DNA from: Clostridia bacterium | Lineage (GTDB): Bacteria > Bacillota > Clostridia > Christensenellales > Borkfalkiaceae | Assembly (NCBI GenBank): GCA_017504165.1 | Contig: JAFVRR010000015.1 | Span: forward strand, 1 to 56,767 | Reading direction: 5' to 3' | DNA length: 56,767 nucleotides | In this document: piece by piece, positions 26,488 through 34,484 of the stretch | How positions within the stretch are numbered: the first letter of the stretch is position 1 | Layout: every line of letters begins with the position of its first letter | Notes under the pieces: generated by a model | The model's input: only the letters and a program-made list of their open reading frames with translations | The model's database searches: none | What the model was told of the DNA's origin: nothing | Made by a program: the position numbers and the translations under genes

Positions 26488-27315
26488 TTAATTAACTCTC
26501 TTAAGAATGAACTTATCAGTTCTATTCTTTTTCTTTCTCGTCTTGTAACCAAGCGCAGGTTTACCCCAAGGAGTAACAGGACCTGGTCTACCGATAGGCG
26601 CTCTACCTTCACCACCACCGTGTGGGTGATCGCATGGGTTCATTACAGAACCTCTTACAGTAGGTCTAATACCCATATGTCTCTTCTTACCGGCTTTACC
26701 GATACGAATGATTTCGTGGTCTAAGTTACCAACTTGGCCGATTGTTGCTTTACAAGCAACAAGAACAAGTCTCATTTCGCCACTTGGCATTTTGATTTGA
26801 GCATATTTGCCTTCTTTAGCCATAAGTTGCGCAGCCATACCAGCCGCTCTAACAAGTTGACCACCCTTACCTGCTTGAAGTTCGATGTTGTGAATCATCG
26901 TACCTACAGGAATGTTTTCAATAGGAAGAGCATTACCTGGTTTAATATCCGCGTTAGGACCGCTAACGAGTTTGTCGCCAACGTTTAAGCCAAGAGGAGC
27001 AAGAATATATTTCTTTTCGCCGTCTTGATAAACTAAAAGAGCGATGTTTGCAGTTCTGTTTGGATCGTATTCAATAGTTTTAACAACTGCTGGAATACCG
27101 TCTTTATTTCTTTTGAAGTCAATAATACGATATTTTCTCTTGTTGCCACCACCGTGATGTCTTACAGTGATTTTACCTTGAGCATTACGACCTGCGTTAT
27201 GCTTTTGATCTTCAAGTAAAGATCTTTCAGGTTTAGTACAAGTAATTTCTTCAAATGTACTAACAGACATAAAACGGCGAGCAGAAGAAGTAGGTTTATA
27301 TCTTTTGATACCCAT
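26488..27315 (-). CDS. rplB: Ribosomal protein L2
   Basis: L2 is one of the proteins closest to the peptidyl transferase centre. The 275-residue product has [39 protein letters not shown] and the conserved C-terminal block with the essential His: [20 protein letters not shown]. It lies between rplW and rpsS. Confidence 0.99.
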   Translation of the reverse strand: MGIKRYKPTSSARRFMSVSTFEEITCTKPERSLLEDQKHNAGRNAQGKITVRHHGGGNKRKYRIIDFKRNKDGIPAVVKTIEYDPNRTANIALLVYQDGEKKYILAPLGLNVGDKLVSGPNADIKPGNALPIENIPVGTMIHNIELQAGKGGQLVRAAGMAAQLMAKEGKYAQIKMPSGEMRLVLVACKATIGQVGNLDHEIIRIGKAGKKRHMGIRPTVRGSVMNPCDHPHGGGEGRAPIGRPGPVTPWGKPALGYKTRKKKNRTDKFILKRVN

Positions 27316-27330
27316 TAGTATTTCCTCCTA

Positions 27331-27621
27331 TTAAGACAATGAGTCAAAGAACTCAATAGTCTTACTGTCTGCCTTCAACTGTACGATAGCCTTTTTGTAG
27401 TTAGGAGTGAAACCTTCGTTTCTACCCATTCTTTTTAACTTACCGCGACAGTTTACAGTGTTAACTGATTCAACTTGAACGTCGAAAAGTTTTTCGATAG
27501 CAAGTTTAATTTCAGTCTTGTTTGAATTTTTATCAACTACGAAAACGTATTTCTTTGTAGCAATATCAGCATAGCTCTTTTCAGATAAAAGAGGTCTGAT
27601 AATAATATCTCTTTCTTTCAT
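27331..27621 (-). CDS. rplW: Ribosomal protein L23
   Basis: The 96-residue L23 sits at the exit of the peptide tunnel and is a docking site for trigger factor and SRP. Signatures are [40 protein letters not shown] and [20 protein letters not shown]. The start codon overlaps the rplD stop by one base. Confidence 0.97.
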   Translation of the reverse strand: MKERDIIIRPLLSEKSYADIATKKYVFVVDKNSNKTEIKLAIEKLFDVQVESVNTVNCRGKLKRMGRNEGFTPNYKKAIVQLKADSKTIEFFDSLS

Positions 27622-28271
27622 TATTCTTCACAAGCCTCCTCTACTTCTTCATAATCATATTGCTTTTGTAAATAGTCAACTGCGTTTTCAGCAATAACAA
27701 CTACTGCGTTTTTAACAACGTCGTAAGTGTTGAGTTGTTCAACAGGTAATGTGCTAAGTTTTGGAATGTTGCTTGATGCTCTTAAAACTTTAACGTCGCT
27801 ATCACCCATAACCATGAGAACGGTTTTAGTGAAGTTAAACGCTTCAAGGAAAGCCACCATTTCTTTAGTCTTACCGTTTTCAACTGCTAACTTATCGATG
27901 CAGTAGAATTCGTTATCTTCAATCTTTTTAGATAAAGCGCTGAAGAGTGCAACTCTTTTTGCAGTGATATTCATCTTTTTAGAGAAATCTCTTGACTTAG
28001 GTGCGAACACTACGCCACCGTGAGTCCATTGTGGAGCTCTTGTAGAACCTTGACGTGCGCTACCAGTACCTTTTTGTCTGTATGGTTTCTTACCACCGCC
28101 TCTTACTTCAGATCTTGTAAGAGAACTTTTTGTACCTTGTCTTTCATTAGCAAGTCTTGTTACAACCGCTTGATGAATTAATGGTTCATTGTATTCAATA
28201 GCGAAAATTTCGCCAAGTTCTTTAGTGCCAACTTCTTGGCCCTTCATGTTAAATACTTTAATACTAGGCAT
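27621..28271 (-). CDS. rplD: Ribosomal protein L4
   Basis: The 216-residue L4 has an extended loop into the exit tunnel ([20 protein letters not shown], then [20 protein letters not shown]) and a globular Rossmann-like part. In E. coli L4 represses the S10 operon by attenuation and translation control. An analogous role at the terminator-like leader upstream of rpsJ here is possible but unproved. The C-terminal acidic tail ([12 protein letters not shown]) is an extra feature. Confidence 0.97.
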   Translation of the reverse strand: MPSIKVFNMKGQEVGTKELGEIFAIEYNEPLIHQAVVTRLANERQGTKSSLTRSEVRGGGKKPYRQKGTGSARQGSTRAPQWTHGGVVFAPKSRDFSKKMNITAKRVALFSALSKKIEDNEFYCIDKLAVENGKTKEMVAFLEAFNFTKTVLMVMGDSDVKVLRASSNIPKLSTLPVEQLNTYDVVKNAVVVIAENAVDYLQKQYDYEEVEEACEE

Positions 28272-28285
28272 ATCTATACACTCCT

Positions 28286-28918
28286 TTAAGCTTTAACACT
28301 GTTTGAAATTGTAACAATTCCACCAGTAGGACCCGGGATAGCACCCTTAATTAAAAGAGCGTTTCTTGCTGTGTCGACTTTCACAACTTCGAGATTTTGT
28401 ACGGTTACTTTTTCGTTACCGTATTGACCCGGCATATGTTTGTTCTTAAATACTCTTGATGGTGCACTGATTGAACCCATAGAACCTACTTCTCTGTGTA
28501 CAGGGCCTACACCGTGAGTCATTTTAAGTCTTTGTTGATTCCATCTTTTGATTACGCCGGAGAAACCGTGACCTTTTGATTGACCACTTACGTCTACCTT
28601 GTCGCCGTCTTTAAAGATTTCAACAGTTACGTTTTTACCAACTTCAAATTCAGAAACGTTTTCAAGTCTGAATTCTTTGAGCACTTTTTGACAAGCAACG
28701 CCGGCTTTTTTGAATTGACCTGCTTCAGGCTTGTTTAAAGCGCCTTCTTTTACTTCGCCAAAACCAAGTTTTACTGCTTCATAACCATCTTTTTCGATAG
28801 TTTTGATTTGTACTACTGGGCATGGACCTGCCTCTACTACGGTAACGGGAATTACTTTTCCGTCTGCGGAAAAGATTTGCGTCATACCTAATTTCTTTCC
28901 AATGATTGCTTTATTCAT
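28286..28918 (-). CDS. rplC: Ribosomal protein L3
   Basis: L3 starts assembly of the 50S subunit. The 210-residue product begins [20 protein letters not shown] and has the signature [21 protein letters not shown] and the [20 protein letters not shown] stretch, cut here to [15 protein letters not shown]. The conserved Gln near the active-site loop (methylated by PrmB in some bacteria) region is intact. It follows rpsJ after 55 nt. Confidence 0.98.
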   Translation of the reverse strand: MNKAIIGKKLGMTQIFSADGKVIPVTVVEAGPCPVVQIKTIEKDGYEAVKLGFGEVKEGALNKPEAGQFKKAGVACQKVLKEFRLENVSEFEVGKNVTVEIFKDGDKVDVSGQSKGHGFSGVIKRWNQQRLKMTHGVGPVHREVGSMGSISAPSRVFKNKHMPGQYGNEKVTVQNLEVVKVDTARNALLIKGAIPGPTGGIVTISNSVKA

Positions 28919-28973
28919 CGATAAAGTTCACCTCCAAATTATTTACAATTTTTAATTGTATTTTTTTAATTGA

Positions 28974-29273
28974 TTAAAGTTTAATTTTTACGTCAACGCC
29001 TGCTGGTAAGTGGATACTTTCAAGTATCTTAGCGTTTGTTGAGTAAATGTCAATAAGTCTCTTATGAGTTCTTATTTCGAATTGTTCTCTACTATCCTTA
29101 TACTTATGAGGAGATCTTAAAATTGTTACGATTTCCTTTTCAGTAGGAAGTGGGATAGGTCCGCTAATTTTAGCGCCCGCTTTCTTCATTGTTTCTACGA
29201 TTCTTTCAGTTGCTTGATCAAGCATCTTGTGATCGTATGCAGCGAGTTTAATTCTGATTTTTTGTCCTGCCAT
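28974..29273 (-). CDS. rpsJ: Ribosomal protein S10, first gene of the S10-spc-alpha operon
   Basis: The 99-residue S10 shows [40 protein letters not shown] and [20 protein letters not shown], all diagnostic. It lies in the 30S head and, as NusE, takes part in antitermination. It opens the long minus-strand operon that runs to rplQ and has a strong AGGAG ribosome site. About 255 nt of leader lie between its promoter and the start codon. Confidence 0.98.
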   Translation of the reverse strand: MAGQKIRIKLAAYDHKMLDQATERIVETMKKAGAKISGPIPLPTEKEIVTILRSPHKYKDSREQFEIRTHKRLIDIYSTNAKILESIHLPAGVDVKIKL

Positions 29274-29342
29274 TGTTCTTTCTCCTTTTTTATACTAACT
29301 GTAATGTAGTCAACATTGCCGTGTGTGTCACGCTTTTGGCAT

Positions 29343-29382
29343 AAAAAAATCATTCGCTACTGTGTGTTTTTGACGCGAATGA
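29343..29382 (-). promoter_or_regulatory. Terminator-like hairpin in the S10 operon leader
   Basis: On the minus strand an 8-bp stem (TCATTCGC with GCGAATGA, 29350-29382) with a 17-nt loop is followed at once by seven Ts. It lies about 70 nt before rpsJ and after the operon promoter, so it is in the right place for an attenuator. In E. coli the S10 leader is regulated by L4; the leader here has no sequence likeness that I can see, so any trigger is unknown. Confidence 0.65.
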
Positions 29383-29486
29383 CATTATACCCCTTACGTG
29401 GTTAGTCGCGGAGGTTTAACCCCCACATTTGTCAATGAAAATTATCTTCTCTAAAAATTTAAGCGATTTCCGGATTCGCCCAAAAA

Positions 29487-29511
29487 TGAGATTAAGTAAC
29501 TTTTCATCTCA
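29487..29511 (-). promoter_or_regulatory. Second hairpin in the S10 leader
   Basis: TGAGAT pairs with ATCTCA across a 13-nt loop and is followed, on the minus strand, by TTTTT. It lies between the promoter and the stronger terminator-like hairpin and may be part of the same switch. Confidence 0.4.
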
Positions 29512-29535
29512 ACCCAAATATAACACAGCCTTAAT

Positions 29536-29564
29536 AATATACTAAAATTATTACTATTTGTCAA
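29536..29564 (-). promoter_or_regulatory. Promoter of the S10-spc-alpha operon
   Basis: On the minus strand TTGACA and TATATT are separated by 17 nt, close to the sigma-70 consensus. The transcript would start near 29529 and carry about 255 nt before rpsJ. Confidence 0.75.
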
Positions 29565-29703
29565 TCATTTTTTACGGTTTTTTTAATATTTTTTAAATAT
29601 TTTTTTCGGCAATTTTTTCTAGTATTTTTAAGGCATTTTTACCACTATATATAGTATATATTATATATGGAAAAGGGAAACTTGGCAAATTATTAGCAAA
29701 TTG

Positions 29704-29732
29704 TTGCAATAAAAAAAATAATATGTTAAAAT
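29704..29732 (+). promoter_or_regulatory. Promoter of the mgtE leader transcript
   Basis: TTGCAA and TAAAAT are 17 nt apart. The expected start near 29739 lies about 27 nt upstream of the leader ORF and about 190 nt upstream of mgtE. Confidence 0.6.
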
Positions 29733-29765
29733 AAAATTACTAAAAAACCTTTTAAGGAGAATATT

Positions 29766-29858
29766 ATGAGTATAGACGGTAATCCGCGAAGTTGCTTGAA
29801 CTTAATAACTACTAGTCCAAAGCGCTACGCGTTTGGGCTTTATCGTTTATGCATTTAA
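29766..29858 (+). CDS. 30-residue leader peptide upstream of mgtE
   Basis: This short frame reads MSIDGNPRSCLNLITT followed by SPKRYAFGLYRLCI and stops 74 nt before mgtE. It has a near-ideal ribosome site (TTAAGGAG, 6 nt before the ATG) and lies in the leader of the mgtE transcript between the promoter and a terminator-like hairpin. The second half of the ORF is itself an 11-bp hairpin (29814-29839). The layout is that of a translated attenuator: ribosome position on the ORF would decide which downstream hairpin forms. In Salmonella and E. coli the mgtA gene has such a leader peptide (MgtL), but this peptide is unrelated in sequence. I know no named homologue. Confidence 0.6.
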   Translation: MSIDGNPRSCLNLITTSPKRYAFGLYRLCI

Positions 29859-29913
29859 ACTATCTAGATTTTCTTTTCCCGATGCATAGACGGCATCGGG
29901 CATTTTTATGCCC
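29814..29913 (+). promoter_or_regulatory. Competing hairpins of the mgtE leader (attenuator)
   Basis: Three stems are visible. Stem 1 (29814-29839): AGTCCAAAGCG with CGC and TTTGGGCT, lying inside the leader ORF. Stem 2 (29878-29900): CCCGATGC with GCATCGGG, followed by CATTTTTATG, a terminator-like form. Stem 3 (29898-29913): GGGCAT with ATGCCC around TTTT, which shares its GGG with stem 2, so the two exclude each other. ATGCAT at 29849-29854, at the end of the ORF, could also pair with ATGCAT at 29882-29887 and so block stem 2. No M-box (Mg2+ riboswitch) pattern is seen. Confidence 0.6.
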
Positions 29914-29932
29914 TTAAACAATAGGTGATATT

Positions 29933-31363
29933 ATGAATGAAGAAAAATTAGAAAATTTAGACCAAATCCCTGAAAGGCCTGACCTTTCTTTAGAGATTTT
30001 AGAAATTATCAAAGGAAACTTTACCGATAGCGAAATTCGCGACAAGTTGTCCCTTTACCACGAAAACGATATTGCGGAAGTTATTCCCGACTTGTCGGTT
30101 TCAGAGCGTAAAAAACTGTATAAGGTTTTAGGCGTTGAGTTGGTTTCGGAAATTTTCGCTTACCTTGAAGACGCGCACGAATACTTATTAGAACTTGGAA
30201 ACGAAACCGCTGCCGACGTTATTGAATCAATGGACGCGGACGACGCCGTTGAAATTTTAGACGACCTTTCCGACGAAAGCAAACAACAACTTATCCCACT
30301 TCTTGAACCTGAAGCGCAAGAAGACATCAAACTTATCGACTCTTACGACGACGAGCAAATTGGTAGTAGAATGACTACCAACTACATTTCCATTAAAAAC
30401 TCGTTTACGGTAAAACAAGCAATGCGCTCGGTAATTTCGCAAGCGGCGGATAACGATAATATTACTATTATTTACGTAGTTGACGATGATGAAAGATTAT
30501 ACGGCGCGATTGACCTACGCGACTTAGTTATTGCAAGGGACTCTACCCCGCTACTTGACATTATTACGACCAACTACCCTTACGTATACGCTAACGAAAA
30601 CACTGAAGACTGCATTGAGAAATTAAAAGAGTACGAAGAAAACTCCTTCCCCGTACTAGATAACAACGATAAACTAATTGGTATTATAACCGCATCGGAC
30701 TTAGTTGTTGCCGTTGACGAACAACTTGGCGACGACTACGCTAAACTTGCAGGTTTAACTTCGGAAGAAGATATGAACGAGCCTATTTTTAAAAGCGTGG
30801 GCAAGCGCATACCTTGGCTCTTTATACTTTTATTTTTAGGAATACTTGTAGCGACGGTTATACAATCCTTTCAAGCGTTTATTCCATCTTCGCTTATTAT
30901 CATTTACACCTTCCAAAGTTTAATACTTGGTATGAGTGGTAATAGCGGTACTCAAAGCCTTGCCGTTACGATTAGACTTTTAAACGACGACGAGTTGTCC
31001 TTTAAAGATAAATTTAAGTTCGTATTTAAAGAAATTAAGGTTGCAACTCTTAACGGCCTTATTATAGGTATTATAGCCTTTGTTTGCATTGGCGCGTATA
31101 TTCAGTTTATTGAAAAGTCTTTCGTAGAAACCTTTAACGTTTCGGGGTTTGCGGTTTCACTTTGCATAGGCGTATCTTTACTTATCTCTATGATAATTGC
31201 AGGGCTTGACGGCACGCTTATACCAATTATATTTAAAAAGATAGGCATAGACCCCGCCGTTGCGTCCGGTCCACTGATTACAACTATTAACGACTTAGTT
31301 GCAGTTTTAGTTTATTACGGCACTTCAATATTGCTTTTAGTTAATCTAATAGGTATTGTTTAA
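29933..31363 (+). CDS. mgtE: Magnesium transporter MgtE
   Basis: The 476-residue product has the full MgtE order. An acidic N-domain (residues 20-140) shows LYHENDIAEVIPDL and AYLEDAHEYLLELGNE-type repeats. A CBS pair follows (residues 145-270: MTTNYISIKNSFTVKQAMRS, and IITASDLVVAVDEQL). Then comes a connecting helix and five transmembrane helices with the pore signature MSGNSGTQSLAVTIR. MgtE is a Mg2+-gated Mg2+ channel in the cell membrane; the N and CBS domains sense cytosolic Mg2+. The gene stands alone, behind a leader ORF and competing hairpins rather than the M-box found before many Bacillota mgtE genes. Confidence 0.96.
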   Translation: MNEEKLENLDQIPERPDLSLEILEIIKGNFTDSEIRDKLSLYHENDIAEVIPDLSVSERKKLYKVLGVELVSEIFAYLEDAHEYLLELGNETAADVIESMDADDAVEILDDLSDESKQQLIPLLEPEAQEDIKLIDSYDDEQIGSRMTTNYISIKNSFTVKQAMRSVISQAADNDNITIIYVVDDDERLYGAIDLRDLVIARDSTPLLDIITTNYPYVYANENTEDCIEKLKEYEENSFPVLDNNDKLIGIITASDLVVAVDEQLGDDYAKLAGLTSEEDMNEPIFKSVGKRIPWLFILLFLGILVATVIQSFQAFIPSSLIIIYTFQSLILGMSGNSGTQSLAVTIRLLNDDELSFKDKFKFVFKEIKVATLNGLIIGIIAFVCIGAYIQFIEKSFVETFNVSGFAVSLCIGVSLLISMIIAGLDGTLIPIIFKKIGIDPAVASGPLITTINDLVAVLVYYGTSILLLVNLIGIV

Positions 31364-31367
31364 AAAC

Positions 31368-31396
31368 AAAAGCCACTTCGCTAAGAAGTGGCTTTT
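31368..31396. terminator. Terminator between convergent mgtE and the PHP gene
   Basis: AAAAGCCACTT pairs perfectly with AAGTGGCTTTT across a 7-nt loop, just after the mgtE stop and before the convergent PHP gene's stop. T-runs flank both sides. Confidence 0.85.
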
Positions 31397-31399
31397 TTA

Positions 31400-32200
31400 T
31401 TAAATATATTCTTTATAGAATTTTTCGCCGTCGAATTTTAAAAAGTATTTAAATCCTACATCTTTTAAAATTTCTACGCATTCTTTAAAATAGAAATCCA
31501 CGGTATCCGATGCGTGCGAATCGGCAGAAATAACTATTTCACCGCCTAAACTTAAAATCTCTTCAAGCAAAAACCTTTCAGGGTAAGGCAAAGTCCGTTT
31601 CTTTCTAGAAATAGCGCCCGTATTCATTTCAAATACGTTGCAGTATTTAATCATTTCCCTAACCGCGTTTTTGGCAATTTCTTTATACTTTTCGTTATCT
31701 TCGTCGTATACGCCAAACTTAGTTATAACGTCAACGTGGCCGATAAAATCCGGCTTGCAGTTTTTAACGTGCTTAATTAAAAGGTCGTAATAATCTTTGG
31801 CTAGTATATTTTTATCGCCATTGCAATAGTCTTTAATGTAGTCAAGTTGATGCTCAATCGTGTGGTCTATTGCGTAAAACCTTTTACCGTCGTATAAATA
31901 GTGGATTGACGCGATAATATAATCGTAGTCTTTTCTATCTACCGTTGAATAATAGTCAAGTTCAATACCCTTAAATATTTTAATTTGGCTAGCGTATTTT
32001 TCTTTTAGCCTATCAATTTCTTTATGATAGGCAACGATATCGCTTGGGAGCATACAATAACTTTCATCAATTTTAGTGTGGCTATGGTCGGAAAAGCCGA
32101 TAGACTCCATTCCCCTTTCTATTGCCGATAATACTATTTCTTCCGCGGTGTTTTTACCGTCTGAAAAAGTGGTGTGTTGGTGAAGATTAGAAAATCTCAT
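31400..32200 (-). CDS. PHP-family histidinol-phosphate phosphatase
   Basis: The 266-residue product is a PHP-domain phosphoesterase of the HisK/HisJ type. Metal ligands are visible in NLHQHTTFSDG (His-x-His), GFSDHSH, a Glu in KIFKGIELDYY, and DFIGHVDVI, with a late DSHASD. In Bacillota the family member dephosphorylates histidinol-phosphate, but no his gene is nearby. A broader phosphatase role is equally possible. It has its own AAGGAG site and ends at the terminator shared with mgtE. Confidence 0.82.
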   Translation of the reverse strand: MRFSNLHQHTTFSDGKNTAEEIVLSAIERGMESIGFSDHSHTKIDESYCMLPSDIVAYHKEIDRLKEKYASQIKIFKGIELDYYSTVDRKDYDYIIASIHYLYDGKRFYAIDHTIEHQLDYIKDYCNGDKNILAKDYYDLLIKHVKNCKPDFIGHVDVITKFGVYDEDNEKYKEIAKNAVREMIKYCNVFEMNTGAISRKKRTLPYPERFLLEEILSLGGEIVISADSHASDTVDFYFKECVEILKDVGFKYFLKFDGEKFYKEYI

Positions 32201-32231
32201 TTTAACTCCTTAAACTAATAGTTTTCGTTAT

Positions 32232-32261
32232 AAAAGCCACGGCCATATAGCAGTGACTTTT
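32232..32261 (-). terminator. Terminator after the cyclophilin-like lipoprotein gene
   Basis: AAAAGCCAC and GTGACTTTT form a 9-bp stem with one mismatch, just after the stop codon on the minus strand. Confidence 0.55.
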
Positions 32262-32277
32262 ATTAGTTTATTTTATC

Positions 32278-33138
32278 TTATTTAAGTTTAAAGTTAGCAA
32301 CTTTAAGGTTTTTAGTAGGTAATGCGTATAAGTCGAAATCGTTAGCAGTTGAAAGTTTAGTATAAAGTTCGTTTTCAACCCCTTCAGAAATTTCTTTTTC
32401 AATTTCCTTTTTGTCTAAATCTTTTAAAGTTTTATCGTTAAAGTTTAAATAGAATTCGTATCCGCCAACGTATTTGCCGTTTTCAATAGTTAAACTATCA
32501 GTTTCCTCATCTCTATCGCCAATATATCTAACTTTAATATCTTCTTCGCTATCGTATAAAACGTCTTCACTTACTTCTTTTAAATCTTCAAGCGCTTCAG
32601 CGTTGATTTTACCAAATACCGAATAGTATTGGTTAGAAATACTAGAAACTTCATTTAAGATAATTGCAATATAAACTTTACCAGAATCATACTTAGAACC
32701 GCCCTTACCCGTATCAGGTTCACGTAAGAGAACGAGCGAGCCTGCTTCCGCTTTAAGTCTAGGAGTCCAACCGTTGTACTTGAATTCGCCAACTACGCTG
32801 TTGCCAGTGTACGCCTTTTCTTCGTAAGCGCCGTTATTATAATTAAAAGCGCCAAGCACGAAATAGTTACCGTCTTTATTCATAACTAAAGAAGAATTTT
32901 CATAATATCCGTCTTTAACGTATTTTAAAAGATGGTCGCACGTTTCAGGCGCAAAAGTTTTATAAAAACTTGCAGTTACGTCTATATCAACGTTTTTTTC
33001 TTCATCGTCAAGATAAGAAACTTTAAATGTAACGTCTTGAATAACACTACCATCTTGTCTATAAGTACAAGCAGTAAATGATGCTAAAACCATTACAGCA
33101 AGACAGCAAGTAATAAGTTTAAGTAAAAGTTTTTTCAT
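32278..33138 (-). CDS. Cyclophilin-like lipoprotein (peptidyl-prolyl isomerase fold)
   Basis: The 286-residue product starts with a lipoprotein signal (basic MKKLLLK, hydrophobic stretch, lipobox LASFTAC near residue 24), so it should be anchored to the outer face of the membrane. The mature part resembles a cyclophilin: FYKTFAPETCDHLLKYVKDG, then YYENSSLVMNKDGNYFVLG and SLVLLREPDTGKGGSKY match the barrel pattern of the FHRVI and GSQFFI blocks, but key isomerase residues are replaced. Activity is uncertain. I chose the ATG at 33138 because GGAG lies 7 nt upstream; the in-frame ATG at 33150 is fused to that site. Confidence 0.72.
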   Translation of the reverse strand: MKKLLLKLITCCLAVMVLASFTACTYRQDGSVIQDVTFKVSYLDDEEKNVDIDVTASFYKTFAPETCDHLLKYVKDGYYENSSLVMNKDGNYFVLGAFNYNNGAYEEKAYTGNSVVGEFKYNGWTPRLKAEAGSLVLLREPDTGKGGSKYDSGKVYIAIILNEVSSISNQYYSVFGKINAEALEDLKEVSEDVLYDSEEDIKVRYIGDRDEETDSLTIENGKYVGGYEFYLNFNDKTLKDLDKKEIEKEISEGVENELYTKLSTANDFDLYALPTKNLKVANFKLK

Positions 33139-33172
33139 AAATATCTCCATTTATACGCTATCGCGTTATTTT

Positions 33173-34270
33173 TTATTGCAAATTCATAAGCACGGCTATA
33201 AGCGCTATAACCGCCAAAACGCCAAACACTACAAGGCATACTTTTAACGCCGAAACAGGTGTTTTGCCCGTAGTTTTTCCCGTATTTCCGTTAACGTGGA
33301 CTTTATACGGTTTGTTTTTATAATTGAAAATTAAATTATAAATAGGAAGTAAAACGTATTTATAAGTAACTCTTTCGTGCGTGGTTGAAACGTTTAAGTA
33401 ATCAACGACGTCGTATACGTATTGGCTTAAAATTCTACGTTTTAACTCGCCGTCCATAACGACTTTAGCCTCTTCCCAAGAATCGCTAACTGATTTTTCG
33501 TGCCTACGCGCCATAAAGCCAAATAAGAACTTTTTCTCGTAAACGCTAATCGTATCGTAATTAAAAGGTTTAAGCCTATCTAAATCTCTTTGCTCGTACG
33601 AAGAAGTGGCGTTAATCAAAACGTCGTCAAAATTATAGGCGAACGAGCCCGAAATTCTACGCCATACGATATAGGTTTCCGTTCTTTTGTTTTTACCAGA
33701 GCCCACTACCCTAGTATGCCTTTTACCAATCCTGCCGTTATAGGTTGAATATGTAAAACTATCGAAGGTAAAGCAAGGCTCGTACACGCCTTGAACGTTA
33801 TCAACGACTAAACTCTTCTTAAAAGCCCTAGGAGCGAAGAAACGATTTTTAGCCCATACCTTTGCCTTTTGTAAACCTTCTTCTTTAGTTAAGGTAAAAG
33901 GGAATACCGCATTAGGTTTAAGCCCTGCAAGTTCAGACGATTTTACTATGTGCGAAGTACCGCAAGAAGGACAGTTTTTTGCCACTTCGTGAGGGCTTAA
34001 TACAACCACCGCGCCACAGTTATCACAACGATAAACCGAAGACTCTTCATCCCAAGTTTCACGCTCGTTTAAAGAATTAAGAATATCTATCTCTTTAACG
34101 CTTTTACTTTTAGAAAAATCTTCTATCGTACCGCAATGCTCACATTTCAAAGTTTGCGTGGTCGGGTCGAAATTCATATTCGCGCCACAACCCGGGCATT
34201 TGACGATAACGGTATCTTTCCTTTCTAACTCTTCGTTATCAATGGTTATCTTTTCGCTATTTTCATCCAT
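33173..34270 (-). CDS. Membrane-anchored double zinc-ribbon protein (YdjG-like)
   Basis: The 365-residue product has two zinc ribbons at the N-terminus: CPGCGANM with CEHCG (residues 25-47) and CDNCGAVV with CPSCG (residues 83-105). A middle beta-rich region contains paired aromatic residues and RRISGSFAYNFDDV. A single transmembrane helix lies at the C-terminus (VCLVVFGVLAVIALIAVLM). It resembles the TFIIB-type zinc-ribbon proteins such as B. subtilis YdjG, whose operon also has an SPFH protein (YdjI). Here the SPFH gene lies two genes upstream. Function is unknown; a membrane-associated scaffold is plausible. Confidence 0.75.
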   Translation of the reverse strand: MDENSEKITIDNEELERKDTVIVKCPGCGANMNFDPTTQTLKCEHCGTIEDFSKSKSVKEIDILNSLNERETWDEESSVYRCDNCGAVVVLSPHEVAKNCPSCGTSHIVKSSELAGLKPNAVFPFTLTKEEGLQKAKVWAKNRFFAPRAFKKSLVVDNVQGVYEPCFTFDSFTYSTYNGRIGKRHTRVVGSGKNKRTETYIVWRRISGSFAYNFDDVLINATSSYEQRDLDRLKPFNYDTISVYEKKFLFGFMARRHEKSVSDSWEEAKVVMDGELKRRILSQYVYDVVDYLNVSTTHERVTYKYVLLPIYNLIFNYKNKPYKVHVNGNTGKTTGKTPVSALKVCLVVFGVLAVIALIAVLMNLQ

Positions 34271-34272
34271 TA

Positions 34273-34467
34273 TTATTTGTTAAGGTCTTGTAAAAGTTGA
34301 TTTAAATCAATGCCGTGAACTTCAGCGGCTTCGGCTAAAGTTTCACCGTGAGCAATAGCACAACCTAAGCAGTGCATACCGTAACTGAGTAAAATTTCAG
34401 GAGCGTTTGGGTTAGCCTCAACAACGTCCATAATAAGCATATCTTTATCAATAACTTTCTTTTCCAT
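34273..34467 (-). CDS. DUF1858-type redox-disulfide protein
   Basis: The 64-residue product is a complete DUF1858 domain: KVIDKDMLIMDVVEANPNA, then LLSYGMHCLGCAIAHGETLA with the redox-active or metal-binding C-x2-C pair. These small proteins are often found next to iron-sulfur or hybrid-cluster genes. Here it is sandwiched between the SPFH gene (17 nt upstream) and the zinc-ribbon gene (2 nt downstream), an unusual partner set. A redox link to the membrane complex is a guess. Confidence 0.85.
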   Translation of the reverse strand: MEKKVIDKDMLIMDVVEANPNAPEILLSYGMHCLGCAIAHGETLAEAAEVHGIDLNQLLQDLNK

Positions 34468-34484
34468 AATTATCTCCTTTTAAA

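Noticed and set aside
29740..29932. M-box (Mg2+) riboswitch before mgtE
   Set aside because: None of the usual M-box helices is visible; a translated ORF fills the space where they would be. A covariance search would settle it.
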